Positions 15,759-24,319 of a stretch of 64,000 bases of DNA are shown here, in pieces. The DNA comes from Paenibacillus gorillae. GTDB taxonomy: Bacteria; Bacillota; Bacilli; Paenibacillales; Paenibacillaceae. Location: the NCBI RefSeq assembly GCF_000513275.1, contig NZ_CBVJ010000093.1, forward strand, positions 115,158-179,157, given 5' to 3'. Positions within the stretch are counted from its first letter, which is position 1, and every line of letters begins with the position of its first letter. The notes below the pieces were generated by a model. The model was given only the letters and a program-made list of their open reading frames with translations, did not search any database and had not been told where the DNA came from. The translations under genes and the position numbers were made by a program.

Positions 15759-16250
15759 TCACGGCTTCTCCACTAGGTCAAGCGTTTTTAAAAATAATTT
15801 TCCGCGACATTTACCGCAGGCATAACGAGCCGGATCTAGCCTTCTCCGGCGCAGGTATTCCATGCCGCAATTACTGCATACCAGCTTGTACCGAAACGGC
15901 GCAGGCTTGCGTTCCGCCCGCTCAGGAAGCGACTTGCAATAACGCGAACCGCCCACATGGGCAAGCAGCTGTTTGAAATCCTGATCGCGATGCTGATAGC
16001 CTCTCTTCATAATATGAAGATGATAGTGGCATAGCTCGTGCTTAATGATTTTCTCCGTTTCCTCTTGCCCGAAGTTTTCGAGCTGATGAGGACTAATCTC
16101 AATATTATGCGATTTCGTAAAATAACGGCCGCCTGTTGCCTTTAGCCTGCCGTTGAACGTTGCCTTGTGCTTAAAGGGCCGGCCAAAGCTTTCCAGCGAC
16201 ACCCGCTCTACCCAGAGCTGCAGCGTTTGATCATTCATTAATAATGTCAT
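15759..16250 (-). CDS. SprT-like zinc metalloprotein (YdcK type)
   Basis: Protein of 163 residues. The zinc-protease motif HELCH is at residues 71-75, with a further candidate zinc ligand His at ~87. A C-terminal zinc ribbon has CSNC and CGKC pairs (about residues 125-150). This matches the SprT family, whose eukaryotic relative Spartan degrades DNA-crosslinked proteins. The ATG at 16250 follows GGGGGAG; a GTG 15 bases upstream is possible. It lies upstream of the tRNA cluster, as ydcK does beside trnS in B. subtilis. Confidence 0.85.
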   Translation of the reverse strand: MTLLMNDQTLQLWVERVSLESFGRPFKHKATFNGRLKATGGRYFTKSHNIEISPHQLENFGQEETEKIIKHELCHYHLHIMKRGYQHRDQDFKQLLAHVGGSRYCKSLPERAERKPAPFRYKLVCSNCGMEYLRRRRLDPARYACGKCRGKLFLKTLDLVEKP

Positions 16251-16377
16251 CGTATTCTCCCCCACTACTTGAATTTTAAAGCGTTCATACGCTACACTTC
16301 AAGTAGCAATTATATCGATCGGCGATTTGCCGCGCGAATACGCGTCATGGATCGAACCGAGGGGAGCTTATTTTCAG

Positions 16378-16731
16378 ATGCCAACTATGCGCTATGTAAT
16401 CATGAAGGACAAAGAAAACCTGTTTTTCGTCGAAATGCCGGAAACTCACGCTTATCAATTAAGCGCGCTAAACCTGCGCCTTCATAAAGAAATCGATAAA
16501 CTTACGGCTGACCGCGTGCCGCAGCTGCCTTACGCTGTCGCAGAGTGCGATAACGTCGAGCTTCACGACGACTCACTGGCGATAATCTCCGGTCTAGACT
16601 ACATTAATCAATTAGAGCGGGACTTTGCCAGCGTAAAGGAATCCGCCTACCCGCTAATCGCCCTGCTGACTGAAATCCGGGCGCTTCAAGCACAGCTTGA
16701 GCAATGGTACGAAGAAGAAGAGCTGATCTAG
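16378..16731 (+). CDS. Conserved-looking hypothetical protein, 117 residues
   Basis: Not recognised. The protein starts at an ATG with GGGGAG 11 bases upstream. It is mixed alpha/beta at first (RYVIMKDKENLFFVEMP) and helical at the end, finishing in an acidic EEEE-type tail. No signal peptide, membrane segment or catalytic motif is visible. It is divergent from the SprT-like gene and 73 bases ahead of cmpA, so it may share transcription with cmpA. Confidence 0.6.
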   Translation: MPTMRYVIMKDKENLFFVEMPETHAYQLSALNLRLHKEIDKLTADRVPQLPYAVAECDNVELHDDSLAIISGLDYINQLERDFASVKESAYPLIALLTEIRALQAQLEQWYEEEELI

Positions 16732-16804
16732 GACCTGCACGGATATCCGCCCTCCTCCATATGGTAGTAATACATCAAGTTAGGCCGGGAGGAGGACGAT
16801 CCGT

Positions 16805-16957
16805 ATGCCGCAATGGCTATGCAACCAAATGATGCGCGCCTTTCTTAAAAAAGACCGCAGACAGATCAAGCTGTTAAATGAATGCTGGTATTTCTACCGC
16901 AACAGACAAAGTCCTAAAGGTGAAGAAGACAGCTCCGAGCTGACTACGCTTCATTAA
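16805..16957 (+). CDS. cmpA: Cortex morphogenetic protein CmpA
   Basis: Protein of 50 residues, short enough to be missed by usual length cutoffs. The first ~33 residues match the CmpA pattern: MPQWL, then RAFLKKDRRQIKLLNECWYF and YR. In B. subtilis CmpA is a forespore-era checkpoint adaptor that targets SpoIVA for ClpXP degradation when coat assembly fails. GGGAGGAGG precedes the ATG. The polar acidic tail after residue 35 is longer than in the 37-residue B. subtilis protein. It lies beside the SprT-like and tex genes. Confidence 0.82.
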   Translation: MPQWLCNQMMRAFLKKDRRQIKLLNECWYFYRNRQSPKGEEDSSELTTLH

Positions 16958-16990
16958 TAGCGATACAAGATACTTATAGCCTGTTATACA

Positions 16991-17027
16991 AAAAAAACCC
17001 GCTGCCGGACTTGGCTAGCGGGTTTTT
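16991..17027. terminator. Bidirectional terminator between cmpA and the nitroreductase
   Basis: AAACCCGCT (16995-17003) pairs with AGCGGGTTT (17017-17025); A runs on one side and T runs on the other serve both converging genes. Confidence 0.8.
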
Positions 17028-17043
17028 GCCGGATATGCCGGAT

Positions 17044-17691
17044 TTAAATTTTGTTCCAGAACGTGATGTCTTCGATAGGCAGACGCGAAGTCAAACGGCC
17101 CTCAGTCGCTGCTTTGCCGATCGGAATCAGAATCGTTGGCGCGTAGCGGTCCGGAATGTTGAAGAACTCCTTCAGCTTCTGACGATCATAACCGCCCATA
17201 GGAACCGTGTCATAGCCTTTCGATTTGGCAACGAGCATAATTTGCATAGCGACAAGACCTGCGTCGAATACCGTTACCTCGTGCAGACGCTCCTTCGGAA
17301 TCGATGTATACAGCTTAACCGAGTTTTCGGTAAATTGCTTCGCGAATTCCTCCGTCATATGACCCGCTTCAACGGCGAGGTTATTGATTTTCTCCACATT
17401 TTTATACAACTCCAAATCACCAAGCAGAACAATAACAGCCGAAGAGTCAACAATTTGCTGCTGGTTGTTGGCAATTGGCAGCAGTTGTTTCTTCAGCTCT
17501 TGATCCGTTACAACGAGGAAACGCCATGATTGCGTATTCGAGGACGATGGCGATTTAGTTGCCAGCTTCAAAATTTCTTCGATTTCTTCTTTCGCGATTT
17601 TGAATTCCGGATCGTAATGGCGAACGGAATGACGGCCTTCCAATACTTCTAAAAAGGCTTGATTTACTTGCGTTTCTGTTTGAGTGCTCAT
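17044..17691 (-). CDS. NAD(P)H nitroreductase family flavoprotein
   Basis: FMN enzyme of 215 residues. The family start is RHSVRHYD (residues 15-22) with the FMN-binding SPSSSNTQSWRF at about 47-58, and GGYDRQKLKEFFNIP near residue 165. It resembles YodC/MhqN-type reductases that detoxify quinones or nitroaromatics. GGAGGG precedes the ATG. An upstream sigma-A promoter carries two dyads, and the gene lies directly downstream of an Rrf2-family regulator gene on the same strand, so redox or electrophile control is likely. Confidence 0.9.
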   Translation of the reverse strand: MSTQTETQVNQAFLEVLEGRHSVRHYDPEFKIAKEEIEEILKLATKSPSSSNTQSWRFLVVTDQELKKQLLPIANNQQQIVDSSAVIVLLGDLELYKNVEKINNLAVEAGHMTEEFAKQFTENSVKLYTSIPKERLHEVTVFDAGLVAMQIMLVAKSKGYDTVPMGGYDRQKLKEFFNIPDRYAPTILIPIGKAATEGRLTSRLPIEDITFWNKI

Positions 17692-17758
17692 TATGGAATC
17701 CCTCCAAATTTTATCTGTGCCACATATTGCTCAGTTTAGCGTAAAAAAATCATTGCTT

Positions 17759-17816
17759 ACTGTGTAAATTTCCTCACAGTTTAAACCGAAGCAACTGTTA
17801 CTAATTTAACAACAGT
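17759..17816. promoter_or_regulatory. Two ACTGT...ACAGT dyads, candidate Rrf2 operators
   Basis: ACTGTG-N10-CACAGT at 17759-17780 and ACTGTT-N11-AACAGT at 17794-17816, about 35 bp centre to centre. The second overlaps the -10 hexamer of the nitroreductase promoter; the first lies in the early transcribed region. Shared half-sites suggest one dimeric repressor. Confidence 0.6.
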
Positions 17817-17842
17817 ATAAATCGCCATTTCTCTTCTGTCAA
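17814..17842 (-). promoter_or_regulatory. Predicted sigma-A promoter of the nitroreductase gene
   Basis: Minus-strand TTGACA (17842-17837), 17-base spacer, TATACT (17819-17814). The near-consensus match is strong, and the gene's ribosome site is about 100 bases downstream. Confidence 0.75.
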
Positions 17843-17856
17843 TCGGGTAAAAATAA

Positions 17857-18372
17857 CTATACTCCCAGCGCCGGACTTGCCGTTTCTTCCTGGTTCAAGT
17901 GCTTCAGCGCGCATACACGATCTGCGAGCTGCAGAAGGGTCGTCTGCTGCAGCGTTTCAACCGTTTTACGCTCCACCTCATCGGTAATTTCAACGAAGGC
18001 TTGTTTCATTTCTTGTCCAAACTCATGTACGCCTGTCGTATCCAGCATCCCGCTGCAAAGCGGATCCCCGACCTTAAGCGCGAGATAGACATCAGCCAGC
18101 GTAATCGCCTCAGGCAAACGATTTAAGCGATAACCGCCGTCACGCCCCTCTCTCGTCTCCAGCAGCCCTTCACGGGCCAGCTTCGCGAGTACGCGCCGCA
18201 GCATCGTAGCCTCCGACTTCAAATACCCTGCGAGCTCATTACTGGAGCAAGCCTGCTGCTTGCGCGACAATACAACCATAGCTTGCAGCGACAAGCCGAA
18301 CCATTTGTGATTGGGCGATACGACGCATTTGCCCGCTTTATCCGTTTTACTATCCGGTTGCATAAAATGCAT
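17857..18372 (-). CDS. Rrf2-family transcriptional regulator
   Basis: Regulator of up to 171 residues. A winged helix-turn-helix occupies about residues 25-90 (NELAGYLKSEATMLRRVLAK, wing EGRDGGYRL). Cysteines are at 16, 42, 106 and 154, not in the CX7CX5C arrangement of iron-sulfur members such as IscR, so a thiol switch is more likely. The ATG at 18363 is an alternative start with better ribosome-site spacing. Its gene lies directly upstream of the nitroreductase gene and its dyad operators. Confidence 0.85.
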   Translation of the reverse strand: MHFMQPDSKTDKAGKCVVSPNHKWFGLSLQAMVVLSRKQQACSSNELAGYLKSEATMLRRVLAKLAREGLLETREGRDGGYRLNRLPEAITLADVYLALKVGDPLCSGMLDTTGVHEFGQEMKQAFVEITDEVERKTVETLQQTTLLQLADRVCALKHLNQEETASPALGV

Positions 18373-18460
18373 CCTCTCCTTCCCTTAAAGGATATTAGAG
18401 GGTTCTATACTCATTATAAAGGGCCTGCCTTTTGACAGGCAAGCCCAGTAGATTGCTATT

Positions 18461-20746
18461 TTAATTTTGCTTGCGCATCGTCAAGCCTACGCGGCCCTTT
18501 TTCAAATCGACGTTCAGTACCCACACAGTTACCGTATCACCGACAGAGACGACATCCATCGGATGCTTGATAAACTTGTCGCTCATTTGCGAAATGTGGA
18601 CGAGTCCATCATTTTTAATGCCAATGTCGATAAAAGCGCCGAAATCGATGACGTTGCGGACCGTGCCATGCAGCTCCATCCCCGGCGTCAAATCTTCAAT
18701 GTTCAGCACATCGGTATGGAAAATCGGGGCAGGCAGCTCCTCCCGCGGATCACGTCCCGGACGGAGCAAGCTGTCGATGATGTCTTTGAGCGTCGGAACG
18801 CCGACGCCAAGCGCCGAAGCCACAGCATCCGGCTGAACAGCCCCAAGCTTCTCCTTCAGTTCGTCTGACCCGATCTGCTTCGGCTTAACGCCTAGCTCGG
18901 CAAACAGCTTGTCTACGACGTCGTACGATTCCGGGTGAATCGGCGTCCGGTCGAGCGGATTAGCCGCTTCCGGTATACGCAGAAAGCCGATGCACTGCTC
19001 GTACGACTTCGCACCCAGCCGCGGCACCTTCTGCAGCTGTCCGCGCTTCGCAAACCGGCCGTTTTCCTCCCGGTACTTGACGATATTACGGGCAATCGTC
19101 GTATTGATGCCGGCTACGTATGAAAGCAGCGAGGCCGACGCCGTATTCACGTCTACACCAACATGGTTAACCGCAGACTCTACAACGCCGCCAAGACTCT
19201 CATCCAGCCGCTTCTGGCTCACGTCATGCTGGTATTGCCCGACGCCAATGGCCTTCGGCTCAATCTTCACAAGCTCCGCCAGCGGGTCCTGCAGCCTCCT
19301 CGCAATAGATACCGCGCTGCGTTCCGCGACATCCAGATCCGGAAATTCCTCAGCAGCCAGCTTCGATGCCGAATACACACTTGCTCCGGCCTCGCTGACG
19401 ATAATATATTTCAGCTCGCCGCTGCCGGCTTGTCCGGCTTCTTTCCGCTTGCCGATGAGGGAAGCGATAAATTGCTCGGTTTCACGCGAAGCCGTGCCGT
19501 TCCCGATGACAATCAATTCGACTTTATACTTGTCGATTAGCCCATTAATCAACAGCTCGGCCTCTCTGACCTTGTTATTCGGCGGCGTCGGATAGGATAC
19601 GGCAACTTCAAGCAGTTTGCCGGTATCGTCAATGACCGCCAGCTTGCAGCCCGTACGGAAGGCCGGATCAACGCCAAGGACGATATTGCCGCGTACAGGC
19701 GGCTGCAGCAGCAGATTTCGCAGATTTTCCGAGAAGATCGAAATCGCATGCTCCTCTGCTTTTTCAGTCAACTCGCCTCGAACCTCGCGCTCAATCGACG
19801 GTGCAATAAGTCGCTTATACGCATCCTCGGTAACCGCAACGAGAACATCGCGTACGGCTGCGGCCGTATAGTTTCGCAGTATTTTACGCTGCATGTAATC
19901 ATGGATACGTTCCGCCTGAATTGCAAACGACACCCGCAGTATATCCTCACGCTCGCCCCGGTTAATAGCCAGCACGCGATGCGGAGGCAGCTTGCGAATC
20001 GGTTCTTCATAGCTGTAATACATTTCGTAGACCGACTCGACATCTTTGTTCTTCGCAGCGGTCTGGATCAAGCCCTGATCGAACGTGTGCTTGCGGACCC
20101 AGGCTCGAATTACGGCCTCGTCGGCTATATTCTCGGCCAAGATGTCCATTGCGCCTTGAAGCGCATCCTCAGCGCTTGAAACACCTTTATCTGCGTCTAT
20201 GTAACGTTTAGCTTCTGCAAGCGGCTCGCCCTGCTTCGGCTGTGACCAGAGCCAATCGGCAAGCGGTTCCAGACCGCGTTCCTTGGCTACACTGGCACGC
20301 GTCTTCCGCTTTTGCCGGTAAGGCCGGTACAAGTCCTCAATCTCTTGAAGCTTAACCGAAGCCTCGATGGAAGCCCGCAGCGCTTCCGTCAGCTTGCCCT
20401 GCTCGTCAATAAGCCGGATGACCTCGCGCTTGCGCTCCTCCAGGTTACGCAAATACTGCAGCCGCTCCTCTATTGAGCGCAGCTCGTTCTCATCCAGCTC
20501 CCCGGTCATTTCCTTCCGGTAACGGGCGATAAACGGTATTGTATTGCCTTCGTCCAGCAGCGATACTGCCGCTTTCACTTTTGTTAACGGAATGGAGAGG
20601 GAGGAAGCCATCCCTTTTATAATGCGTTCATTCTCGGCTGCAATCTGCTCCGCCGTACGTACCGTCTTGCCCGAGGCTTCCTCTGCAGCAACCTCGTTCT
20701 GCTTTGCCGTCGTTCCTGCCAAATGTGATGCACCGTCCCTCTTCAT
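18461..20746 (-). CDS. tex: Tex-family RNA-binding protein (S1 domain)
   Basis: Protein of 761 residues, full family length plus a short N-terminal extension of about 40 residues. The Tex N-domain includes LLDEGNTIPFIARYRKEMTG (about 64-83), the YqgF/RuvX-like RNase-H fold starts with VLGVDPAFRTGCKLAVID near residue 355, helix-hairpin-helix motifs occur around GINTTIARNIVKYREENG, and an S1 domain ends the protein (GMELHGTVRNVIDFGAFIDIG). Tex binds RNA and RNA polymerase-associated complexes. The start at 20746 has AAGGA upstream; MASSLSIP is an alternative. Confidence 0.95.
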   Translation of the reverse strand: MKRDGASHLAGTTAKQNEVAAEEASGKTVRTAEQIAAENERIIKGMASSLSIPLTKVKAAVSLLDEGNTIPFIARYRKEMTGELDENELRSIEERLQYLRNLEERKREVIRLIDEQGKLTEALRASIEASVKLQEIEDLYRPYRQKRKTRASVAKERGLEPLADWLWSQPKQGEPLAEAKRYIDADKGVSSAEDALQGAMDILAENIADEAVIRAWVRKHTFDQGLIQTAAKNKDVESVYEMYYSYEEPIRKLPPHRVLAINRGEREDILRVSFAIQAERIHDYMQRKILRNYTAAAVRDVLVAVTEDAYKRLIAPSIEREVRGELTEKAEEHAISIFSENLRNLLLQPPVRGNIVLGVDPAFRTGCKLAVIDDTGKLLEVAVSYPTPPNNKVREAELLINGLIDKYKVELIVIGNGTASRETEQFIASLIGKRKEAGQAGSGELKYIIVSEAGASVYSASKLAAEEFPDLDVAERSAVSIARRLQDPLAELVKIEPKAIGVGQYQHDVSQKRLDESLGGVVESAVNHVGVDVNTASASLLSYVAGINTTIARNIVKYREENGRFAKRGQLQKVPRLGAKSYEQCIGFLRIPEAANPLDRTPIHPESYDVVDKLFAELGVKPKQIGSDELKEKLGAVQPDAVASALGVGVPTLKDIIDSLLRPGRDPREELPAPIFHTDVLNIEDLTPGMELHGTVRNVIDFGAFIDIGIKNDGLVHISQMSDKFIKHPMDVVSVGDTVTVWVLNVDLKKGRVGLTMRKQN

Positions 20747-20772
20747 TCATATATTCTAGTCCTTATGGCTGC

Positions 20773-21411
20773 CTATGGCCGCACATACGGATTGTTTGCC
20801 TTCTCAAAGCCAATCGCCGTCTTCGGCCCATGTCCCGAATAGACGGTCACGTCATCCGGCAGCGCATATAGCTTCACTCGAATCGAATCAAATAAATCAC
20901 GTTCCCGGCCTCCCGGCAAGTCGGTGCGTCCCACTGACGAGCGGAACAATACATCTCCGGAAAATAAATCCTTTCCGTTCAGGAAGCTGACGCTGCCTGG
21001 AGAATGACCCGGTGTATGCATAACCTGAAAAGACTCGCCGATCAGCTTCAGCGTCATGCCTTCATCCAGCGCATATTCCGCTGGCTCTGTTGTCAATGGA
21101 GGGGTCGCGTCCGGCCAGCGCGCTGAGCCGTTTTTCTTCGGATCCGTCAGCCAGTCCGCCTCCAGATCATGAATATAGACAGGGCAACCCGCTGCAGCCC
21201 GAACTTCGGCCACGCCTCCCATATGATCGAAATGGGCATGCGTCAGCAAGATCGCCTCAATCTCAACATTAGCGATCCGCTCCAGCAGCTTTTTCGGATT
21301 CATACCGGGATCGATAATAATGCCGCGCTCCCTGCCGCTGTCTTCCTCTTTGTTCGTCAATAAGTAACAATTCGTCTGCAACGGTCCCAGTACGAAAGAT
21401 TCAATTCGCAT
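20773..21411 (-). CDS. MBL-fold metallo-hydrolase (glyoxalase II-like)
   Basis: Enzyme of 212 residues with the metallo-beta-lactamase motif THAHFDHMGG (about residues 56-65), the downstream metal His in HTPGHSPGS, the bridging Asp in LFSGDVLF and a final YSGHGPKT. It is closest in layout to YqgX-type hydroxyacylglutathione-hydrolase-like enzymes. It lies 26 bases downstream of the next minus-strand gene (21436), so these may be cotranscribed. Substrate is not defined by sequence. Confidence 0.9.
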   Translation of the reverse strand: MRIESFVLGPLQTNCYLLTNKEEDSGRERGIIIDPGMNPKKLLERIANVEIEAILLTHAHFDHMGGVAEVRAAAGCPVYIHDLEADWLTDPKKNGSARWPDATPPLTTEPAEYALDEGMTLKLIGESFQVMHTPGHSPGSVSFLNGKDLFSGDVLFRSSVGRTDLPGGRERDLFDSIRVKLYALPDDVTVYSGHGPKTAIGFEKANNPYVRP

Positions 21412-21435
21412 CGATAATCAGGCTCCTATCCGATA

Positions 21436-22011
21436 TTAGAACGACTCAATAAGAGAACGCAGCTCTTTAATAATTAATGCCTGATATTCTGTTCCCTCGC
21501 CGTAACGGCGCATAATTTCTTGGCGCGTCTCTGCGAGATTCGCTTGATAGTCTGCCGCTTCGCGGTCCGGGTTCGCTTGCTTGAACGCGACCATCGGCTC
21601 TTGGATATAAACCGGGCGCGGCCCCCATTGACCGAGGACATTGCCTTGCGGATCTGCGAAAATAACGACTGGTACAGAGCGTCCGCCCATCGTCAAATAT
21701 TGATCCATCGTATCCAGATGCTCTTCCATGATGAGCACTTCTACCGGCAAGCTGCCTGCTTCCAGCGCTTTGAATACAACCGGAATGTTGCGCACAACAT
21801 CACCGCACCAGTCCGCCATTAGAATATGAACGCGCAAGTCATCACGCTTCTGAAGCGATTCAAAGAAAGCACGGTCTTCATCATTTGTCCAGACGAATTT
21901 GTCGGACCAGCCGAGAAAGGCCTCCTGGTTTTTAGTCATTCCATCGATAAACTGCTGTGGGCTGATGCCTTTATTTTGTTTTTCCGCTATGCTCTTAGTC
22001 ACGTGAATCAT
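21436..22011 (-). CDS. Thioredoxin-fold protein without a CxxC pair
   Basis: Protein of 191 residues. A helical N-terminal part is followed by a thioredoxin-like domain with MADWCGDVVRNIPV at the active-site position, so the second cysteine of CxxC is replaced and only one Cys remains. The cis-Pro loop is SVPVVIFAD. This is a recurrent subfamily in Bacillales, not an obvious mutation. It may act as a monothiol or non-redox adaptor. Located between the MBL hydrolase and DedA genes on the same strand. Confidence 0.8.
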   Translation of the reverse strand: MIHVTKSIAEKQNKGISPQQFIDGMTKNQEAFLGWSDKFVWTNDEDRAFFESLQKRDDLRVHILMADWCGDVVRNIPVVFKALEAGSLPVEVLIMEEHLDTMDQYLTMGGRSVPVVIFADPQGNVLGQWGPRPVYIQEPMVAFKQANPDREAADYQANLAETRQEIMRRYGEGTEYQALIIKELRSLIESF

Positions 22012-22046
22012 CCTTCCTGATATGCAAAATTTATTTCGTCCTTCAA

Positions 22047-22667
22047 TTATACCGATTTACCCCGTGAACGCATAATCTTGAAGATGACATACACGATCAA
22101 TAATGCGAGTGCAATCAGAATCGCCGGCTGCACATACTTGCCTGCCACCTCATCAATTGTCTCCCATTGATCACCGAGCTTCATTCCCAAATATACGAAT
22201 AGAAGCGACCATGGCAGCGAAGCAGCCGCTGTAAGTCCCGTAAACAGCCAGAAAGGCATTTTTGCCATGCCGGCCGGAATGGAGATGACTTGACGCATAA
22301 CGGGAACGAAACGGGCCGTAAAGACGATGCCGGAGCCATACTTATTGAACCAGCTCTCAGCCAGGTCCACATGCTTCGGCTTTATTTTAATATACTTACC
22401 GTATTTCTCGACAATAGGACGTCCGCCAAAGCGGCCGATCGCGTACAAAATCCAGTTCTGGCCAACGGCTCCAATCGTACCGAATATCACTGCCCCTATG
22501 TACGAAATGTCTCCTTTGGATACCAGATAACCGCCAAAGCCCAACACGATCTCACTCGGTATAACTTCAAGCATAAGTCCAATCAAAATACCAAAATAGC
22601 CAAGACTCTCGATCCATAACAACAGGTCATGCAGCACGCCAGAAATCCATTCCATCAATCCGTTCAT
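22047..22667 (-). CDS. DedA-family membrane protein
   Basis: Integral membrane protein of 206 residues with the SNARE-associated/DedA core: GYFGILIGLMLEVIPSEIVL near residue 23, RFGGRP and the conserved ARFVPVMRQVISIPAG segment around residue 119, then three further hydrophobic helices. Some DedA proteins flip undecaprenyl phosphate or phosphatidylethanolamine. The acidic and arginine residues typical of the transport-active re-entrant loops (EVIPSE, ARFVPVMR) are present. Confidence 0.92.
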   Translation of the reverse strand: MNGLMEWISGVLHDLLLWIESLGYFGILIGLMLEVIPSEIVLGFGGYLVSKGDISYIGAVIFGTIGAVGQNWILYAIGRFGGRPIVEKYGKYIKIKPKHVDLAESWFNKYGSGIVFTARFVPVMRQVISIPAGMAKMPFWLFTGLTAAASLPWSLLFVYLGMKLGDQWETIDEVAGKYVQPAILIALALLIVYVIFKIMRSRGKSV

Positions 22668-22802
22668 CCGCCTCTCTATCGTTTGTTTCCCGCCTGTATT
22701 CTACCATATTCACGCAAAGACAGCCATCGCCTGCAAGTCATGTACAGACAAGCCCCTGCATAGACTAGCAGAAAATCGATTTCCAAGAGGTGGTTGCAGG
22801 AT

Positions 22803-23249
22803 ATGTCTAAAGTACTGTTTGTCCAAAAAAAGCATTTGAAATGGTTCGCATTCGTCGCATTAATCTTGATTCTCGCCATGGCGTTCTGGAGCTGGGACCG
22901 TTCCAAGGCAGCAAGCGGCCATACTTCCGAGCCCCGTCCTATTGAGCTTGTAACCGTTGAATTCAAAACGACCGGAAAGGACGGGAAAGAGCAAGAGGTA
23001 TATAGATGGGATCCCGGTACGATCATCGTACAAAAAGGAGAATCGATTGAGCTGCGCATCAACGGTTTTCAAGGAAACAGCCATCCCTTCGTTATCGAAG
23101 GACTGGGCGTAAAGGGCGAAGTGAAAAAGGGACAAACGACCGTCGTCCGCTTTACCGCCGACCGCGAGGGTACCTATCCGATTATATGTCTGTCCCACAC
23201 CGATATGCGTCACAGCGGGCCGATGGTGGGCTATATTGTCGTCGATTAG
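22803..23249 (+). CDS. Membrane-anchored cupredoxin-domain protein
   Basis: Protein of 148 residues. A single N-terminal membrane helix (about residues 14-30) anchors an extracytoplasmic cupredoxin domain. The copper ligand set is visible: His in NSHPFV, then Cys and His in ICLSHTDM and Met in SGPMVG, a type-1-like His-Cys-His-Met arrangement. It is likely an electron or copper carrier at the outer membrane face. The ATG at 22803 has AGAGGTGG nine bases upstream; an in-frame TTG at 22794 does not. Confidence 0.85.
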   Translation: MSKVLFVQKKHLKWFAFVALILILAMAFWSWDRSKAASGHTSEPRPIELVTVEFKTTGKDGKEQEVYRWDPGTIIVQKGESIELRINGFQGNSHPFVIEGLGVKGEVKKGQTTVVRFTADREGTYPIICLSHTDMRHSGPMVGYIVVD

Positions 23250-23311
23250 CATGGCTGTGACCTTCCCCTAGTCTATCGCATACATATGGGTAGAGAGGAG
23301 TCGGTCAACTA

Positions 23312-23626
23312 ATGAAGCCATCCGCCCAAAAGCATGCCTCCAATCTTCCTACCGCGCGTAAAATACGCCGTGCTTGCAGCAATGAGCTGTACCGAACCGC
23401 AAAACGACTCAAGCTGTGGGTATCTAAGGACAAAATGGAGCAAGCCGAAGCCCTGTATTATAAAAAGGTTATCTTGAATTTAATGTGGATCGCTGAGCAT
23501 GAGAGCAATCGTAAAGTGCTTGCGGATTGGTGGGACGAGAACGTCAGCGCCGAAATCGCGGAGCTGTGGGACGTCGATCCGGTCCGTCTGCGGCAGGCGT
23601 TCCGTGAAGCTTTCGGCGGGATGTAG
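23312..23626 (+). CDS. Hypothetical helical protein, 104 residues
   Basis: Not recognised. A basic, Ala/Arg/Lys-rich N-terminus (residues 1-45) is followed by helices including LMWIAEHESNRKVLADWWDE. No membrane segment or catalytic motif is seen. GAGAGGAG is 12 bases before the ATG. The gene follows the cupredoxin gene by 62 bases and ends ahead of a strong bidirectional terminator. Confidence 0.65.
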   Translation: MKPSAQKHASNLPTARKIRRACSNELYRTAKRLKLWVSKDKMEQAEALYYKKVILNLMWIAEHESNRKVLADWWDENVSAEIAELWDVDPVRLRQAFREAFGGM

Positions 23627-23666
23627 ATGTATTGAATGGCTCAGGCAAACCGATAGCGGTACGAAA

Positions 23667-23738
23667 AAAAGGCTGTATCCGGCACTAGGTCTCTGCTTCA
23701 AGCAAGCAGATAGACCCTTGCGGATACAGCCTTCTTTT
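23667..23738. terminator. Long bidirectional terminator
   Basis: AAGGCTGTATCCG (23669-23681) pairs perfectly with CGGATACAGCCTT (23721-23733), and the interior GGTCTCTGCTT and AAGCAGATAGACC form a second stem. A-rich and T-rich flanks serve the plus-strand hypothetical gene and minus-strand sspH. Confidence 0.9.
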
Positions 23739-23745
23739 GTCCAAA

Positions 23746-23931
23746 TCAGGCCTCTTCTTTCAGCCTGTCTACAGACACAGTGTGCGTATTGAGCGGGTCG
23801 GAGCCCACTTGTACGGTAGCCATGCCGTTGGCCTCATCAACGCTTTCGATCCAAACCGGCTTTTCGCCGTCCAGCTGTACGCCGATTGTTTGCTCAGACT
23901 CGTAAATTTGCTTCGCTCTCGTTGCTTCCAT
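23746..23931 (-). CDS. sspH: H-type small acid-soluble spore protein
   Basis: Protein of 61 residues matching the SspH family: RAKQIYESEQTIGVQLDG at residues 5-22 and WIESVDE near 27-33, with the family's short beta-rich remainder. H-type SASPs are made in the forespore and found in the spore core. AAGGGTGA lies upstream of the ATG. This gene is a direct marker that the organism forms endospores. Confidence 0.88.
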   Translation of the reverse strand: MEATRAKQIYESEQTIGVQLDGEKPVWIESVDEANGMATVQVGSDPLNTHTVSVDRLKEEA

Positions 23932-23998
23932 GATGAATATTCACCCTTCTTTCTTACACGAATAAGAATGGACTTGATAGACTTGAGCAGGCAATAGA

Positions 23999-24208
23999 CT
24001 ACTCTTCTGCAGTTACGCTATCTGGATTCTTCCGCTCCAAATCCATCGTGTCAGTCGTCGACTCTTCGATCAGCCCGTTATGCATGGTCACCTGACCGCC
24101 GCCAAGCCCCTCGTTCACCATTCTGTCGATATCCATGAAGTAATCGTTGCGTCCTTCATGGCAGCCATCCCCTGTACATTCCTCAGCCGCGTTCTTCTCG
24201 TCTGCCAT
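23999..24208 (-). CDS. Hypothetical acidic protein, 69 residues
   Basis: Not recognised. The ATG at 24208 follows GGGAGGAGG and opens a small, very acidic, mostly polar protein with a Cys pair (CTGDGC) near residue 10 and a Gly-rich GLGGGQ segment. No membrane helix. It lies between sspH and the divergent ku gene and may be a spore or stress protein, but that is only context. Confidence 0.6.
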   Translation of the reverse strand: MADEKNAAEECTGDGCHEGRNDYFMDIDRMVNEGLGGGQVTMHNGLIEESTTDTMDLERKNPDSVTAEE

Positions 24209-24319
24209 TTGCTTTGCCTCCTCCCATCCTGGTGTACTCCAGCAAAATATGCCCGTTCTGACTGGATTCCATTCATTCCGGCAACAATAATAACAACTAA
24301 TTTGGAGAGGATGAATCGT

